The notes beneath the pieces were generated by a model. That model ran no database searches, was not told the origin of the DNA, and saw only the letters and a list, made by a program, of their open reading frames with translations. The position numbers were made by a program, and so were the translations under genes. 64,000 nt of DNA from Buchnera aphidicola str. Sg (Schizaphis graminum). Lineage in GTDB: Bacteria > Pseudomonadota > Gammaproteobacteria > Enterobacterales > Enterobacteriaceae. This document shows, in pieces, positions 61,899 to 64,000 of this stretch. Numbering within the stretch: the stretch's first letter is position 1; each line of letters opens with the position of its first letter. The stretch covers positions 372,001 to 436,000 of the forward strand of contig NC_004061.1 in the NCBI RefSeq assembly GCF_000007365.1, read 5' to 3'.

Positions 61899-62422
61899 AT
61901 ATTTTTTTAAAAAAACCATTACATCCTATTTTAATAGGAAAAATAGGAAAAGCTTATGGAATATTAGGTTGGGTAAAATTTTTTTCTTTTACTGAAAATA
62001 AAGAAAAAATATTCAGCTATTTTCCATGGTTTATTCTAAAAAAAAAATGGGAAATCATTCATGTTGATAAATGGAAAAAACACAACAATAATTTTATTAT
62101 TCATATAGAAAATATTCTTGATCGTTCAACAGTCAGTAAATTTACTAATTTAGAAATTTTTATAGACAAAAGTATACTTCCGATATTAAAAGAAGATGAA
62201 TATTACTGGAATGATGTAATTGACTGTAAAGTATTTAATTCGAGGAAAGAGTATTTAGGAAAGGTAATTAATCTAATTAGAAATCAAAATAATGACGTTC
62301 TTATCATAAGAAATAACTTAAAAAAAAATAATTTTAAAAAAATAATGATTCCTTTTATTCATAAAAAAATAGTTAAATATATTAATGTTAAACATAAAAT
62401 TATAACAGTTATATGGAATTGA
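61895..62422 (+). CDS. rimM: Ribosome maturation factor RimM, with no standard start codon
   Basis: RimM assists 30S head assembly and binds S19. The frame from 61895 gives 175 residues (E. coli 182): [20 protein letters not shown] matches the E. coli N-terminal part, [32 protein letters not shown] and [18 protein letters not shown] follow. No ATG, GTG or TTG exists in frame upstream of these blocks. The likely start is ATA at 61895, six bases after AGAGGA and overlapping the rpsP stop as ATAA; an ATT at 61901 is an alternative. It is followed by trmD with a ten-base overlap, the E. coli order. Confidence 0.88.
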   Translation: MNIFLKKPLHPILIGKIGKAYGILGWVKFFSFTENKEKIFSYFPWFILKKKWEIIHVDKWKKHNNNFIIHIENILDRSTVSKFTNLEIFIDKSILPILKEDEYYWNDVIDCKVFNSRKEYLGKVINLIRNQNNDVLIIRNNLKKNNFKKIMIPFIHKKIVKYINVKHKIITVIWN

Positions 62423-63201
62423 ACAAACATGATCAAACTAAAACAAAATATGATAACACTTTAATATGGTTCTGTATTATTACAATTTTTCCGGAAATGT
62501 TCTATGCAATTACAAATTATGGAGTAACTGGAAAAGCAATTCGTAAAAATATTATAAATATTAAATTTTTTAATCCAAGAGATTTTACTGATAATAAATA
62601 TAAATCTGTAGACGATCGTCCTTACGGAGGAGGACCGGGAATGTTAATGAGTGCAAAACCATTATATTTAGCAATTAAAAATGCAAAAAATCTATTAAAA
62701 AGTGCAATAGTTATTTATTTATCTCCTCAAGGAAAACGATTAAATCAAAAAAAAATTCTAGAAATAATCAAAAATAAAAAAATTATTTTTGTTTGTGGTC
62801 GATATGAAGGAATAGATCAAAGAATTATTGATTGTCAAGTAGATGAAGAATGGTCTATAGGAGATTATATACTGACTGGAGGAGAACTGGCAGCCATGGT
62901 TGCAATAGATTCTATTTCCAGATTTATCCCAGGAGTAATTAAAAAAAAACAATCAGTACAAGAAGATTCATTTTTCAATGGTCTTCTTGATTATCCGCAC
63001 TATACAAGACCTAAAATAATAGAAAAAATGAAAGTACCAGAAATATTACTTTCAGGAAATCATGATAAAATTCGTTTGTGGCGTTTAAAAAAATCTTTGG
63101 AAAAAACTTGGACAAAACGACCAGATTTATTAAAAAATAAAATTTTAAAAAAAGAAGAAAAAATACTTTTAAATGAATTAAAAAAAATTAATAAAAGGTA
63201 A
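62413..63201 (+). CDS. trmD: tRNA (guanine-37-N1)-methyltransferase TrmD
   Basis: TrmD makes m1G37 in tRNAs reading CNN codons, preventing frameshifts. The 262-residue protein begins with about 15 residues more than E. coli before [19 protein letters not shown]. The AdoMet trefoil-knot region is seen in [37 protein letters not shown] and [16 protein letters not shown]. The ATG at 62413 lies inside the end of rimM, so the two are translationally linked. Confidence 0.97.
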   Translation: MELNKHDQTKTKYDNTLIWFCIITIFPEMFYAITNYGVTGKAIRKNIINIKFFNPRDFTDNKYKSVDDRPYGGGPGMLMSAKPLYLAIKNAKNLLKSAIVIYLSPQGKRLNQKKILEIIKNKKIIFVCGRYEGIDQRIIDCQVDEEWSIGDYILTGGELAAMVAIDSISRFIPGVIKKKQSVQEDSFFNGLLDYPHYTRPKIIEKMKVPEILLSGNHDKIRLWRLKKSLEKTWTKRPDLLKNKILKKEEKILLNELKKINKR

Positions 63202-63239
63202 ATAAAAAAATTATTAATTTTTTATCAAAAGGAAAAAAA

Positions 63240-63587
63240 ATGACTAATATTATTCAAGAAATTGAACAAGAGCAATTGAAAGAAAACATACCTCATTTTC
63301 GTCCTGGAGACACAGTTGAAGTAAAAGTATGGGTGATTGAAGGTTCAAAAAAACGTCTTCAATCTTTTGAAGGAATAGTCATTTCGATAAAAAATCGTTC
63401 TTTAAACTCATCTTTTACTGTTCGTAAAGTTTCTAATGGTGAGGGAATTGAACGTGTTTTTCAAACTCATTCCTATAGTATTGACTCTATCTTTGTAAAA
63501 AGAAAAGGAAAGGTAAGAAAAGCAAAATTATATTATTTAAGAACGCGTACTGGAAAATCTGCACGAATTAAAGAAAGAATCGAATAA
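63240..63587 (+). CDS. rplS: 50S ribosomal protein L19
   Basis: L19 sits at the 30S-50S interface. The 115-residue product equals E. coli and includes [40 protein letters not shown] and [25 protein letters not shown] lies eight bases before the ATG. It ends the ffh-rpsP-rimM-trmD-rplS series. Confidence 0.98.
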   Translation: MTNIIQEIEQEQLKENIPHFRPGDTVEVKVWVIEGSKKRLQSFEGIVISIKNRSLNSSFTVRKVSNGEGIERVFQTHSYSIDSIFVKRKGKVRKAKLYYLRTRTGKSARIKERIE

Positions 63588-63615
63588 ATTAGTTTATTAA
63601 AAAAATATTGAAATA

Positions 63616-63643
63616 TGCAGTCATGACCTTATTCTTGACTGCA
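63616..63643. terminator. Hairpin between rplS and tldD
   Basis: TGCAGTCA and TGACTGCA form an eight-base-pair stem with a 12-base loop between convergent genes. The T tail is poor on the + side, so efficiency is uncertain. Confidence 0.55.
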
Positions 63644-63682
63644 CCAGTATATATAGAAAATAAAACTTTTTATTTTAAAAAA

Positions 63683-64000
63683 TTAAACAGTTCCACCTAC
63701 AGTCAACTTTTCTAATTTTATAGATGGCTGACCGATTCCTACTGGAATATTTTGACCGTCTTTTCCGCACATACCCATACCTTGATCCATTTTTAAATCA
63801 TTTCCAACCATTGATATTTGTTGCATTACTTCTAAACCAGAGCCAATAAGAGTAGTATTTCTAATTGGTGAAAAAATTTTGCCTTTTTTTACCAAATATG
63901 CTTCTGAAGTTGAAAACACAAATTGTCCAGAAGTAATATCAACTTGCCCTCCAGAAAAATTAATAGCGTATATTCCATAATCAACACTATTAATAATATC
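63683..64000 (-). CDS. tldD: Metalloprotease TldD (C-terminal part only)
   Basis: TldD with TldE/PmbA forms a zinc protease that degrades unfolded peptides and matures microcin B17 in E. coli. The window ends inside the gene; the last 105 residues are visible. [40 protein letters not shown] and [18 protein letters not shown] match the E. coli C-terminus, ending KLTVGGTV. The frame is open to the window edge. Confidence 0.95.
   Translation of the reverse strand, partial: DIINSVDYGIYAINFSGGQVDITSGQFVFSTSEAYLVKKGKIFSPIRNTTLIGSGLEVMQQISMVGNDLKMDQGMGMCGKDGQNIPVGIGQPSIKLEKLTVGGTV

Overview
This window reads as a chromosome segment of Buchnera aphidicola, the obligate endosymbiont of aphids. It is extremely AT-rich, codes heavily for Lys, Asn and Ile through A/T-ending codons, and carries long A and T homopolymers. 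Nearly every gene is a clear gamma-proteobacterial ortholog with E. coli-like order but missing intervening genes. There is no mobile element, CRISPR array, phage gene or restriction system. I found no candidate for a wholly new multi-gene system. The interest lies in small conserved elements and in marks of reductive evolution.

Layout. 1-8376: flagellar rod, hook and ring operon flgB(partial)-flgK, all on +. 8518-19459: rne (-), then rluC, rpmF, fabD, fabG, acpP, tmk, holB, tatD-like, ptsG, hinT (+). 19460-19984: gene-poor stretch with an odd conserved-looking segment. 19985-29211: ompF-like porin, asnS and pncB (-), then pyrD, rlmKL and uup (+). 29233-34645: trhO, valS, pepA (-). 34816-37848: argF, pyrB, pyrI, ridA (+), with a leader peptide and attenuator-like hairpin before pyrB. 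37915-53894: deaD (with a short yrbN-like frame upstream), pnp, rpsO, truB, rbfA, infB, nusA, tRNA-Leu(GAG), secG, glmM (frameshifted in an A11 tract), ftsH, rlmE, greA, all on -. 54286-57640: ibaG, murA, rplU, rpmA, obgE (+). 57748-58585: rpsI, rplM (-). 58934-63587: pheA, ffh, rpsP, rimM (no standard start codon), trmD, rplS (+). 63683-64000: 3' end of tldD (-).

How the genes work together. The flagellar genes build the rod, P and L rings and hook of a basal body; in Buchnera this is thought to persist as a protein-export device. FlgJ here lacks the muramidase half and flgL is absent after flgK. rne, pnp and deaD supply RNA decay and remodelling; nusA, infB, rbfA, truB, rpsO, rplU, rpmA, obgE, rpsI, rplM, rpsP, rimM, trmD, rplS, rluC, rlmKL and rlmE supply transcription-translation coupling and ribosome maturation. 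argF and pyrB draw on carbamoyl phosphate for arginine and pyrimidines, with pyrD downstream in the latter pathway; pheA makes phenylpyruvate for the host's phenylalanine supply and shows altered feedback-site residues. ptsG brings in host glucose, the porin opens the outer membrane, and fabD/fabG/acpP plus murA/glmM serve the remaining envelope synthesis.

Several starts were chosen from ribosome-binding sites and E. coli alignment (flgF, flgI, rne, acpP, holB, asnS, valS, pyrB, pyrI, rpsO, nusA, ftsH, rplM). Family comparisons are from memory of E. coli proteins, not from database searches.
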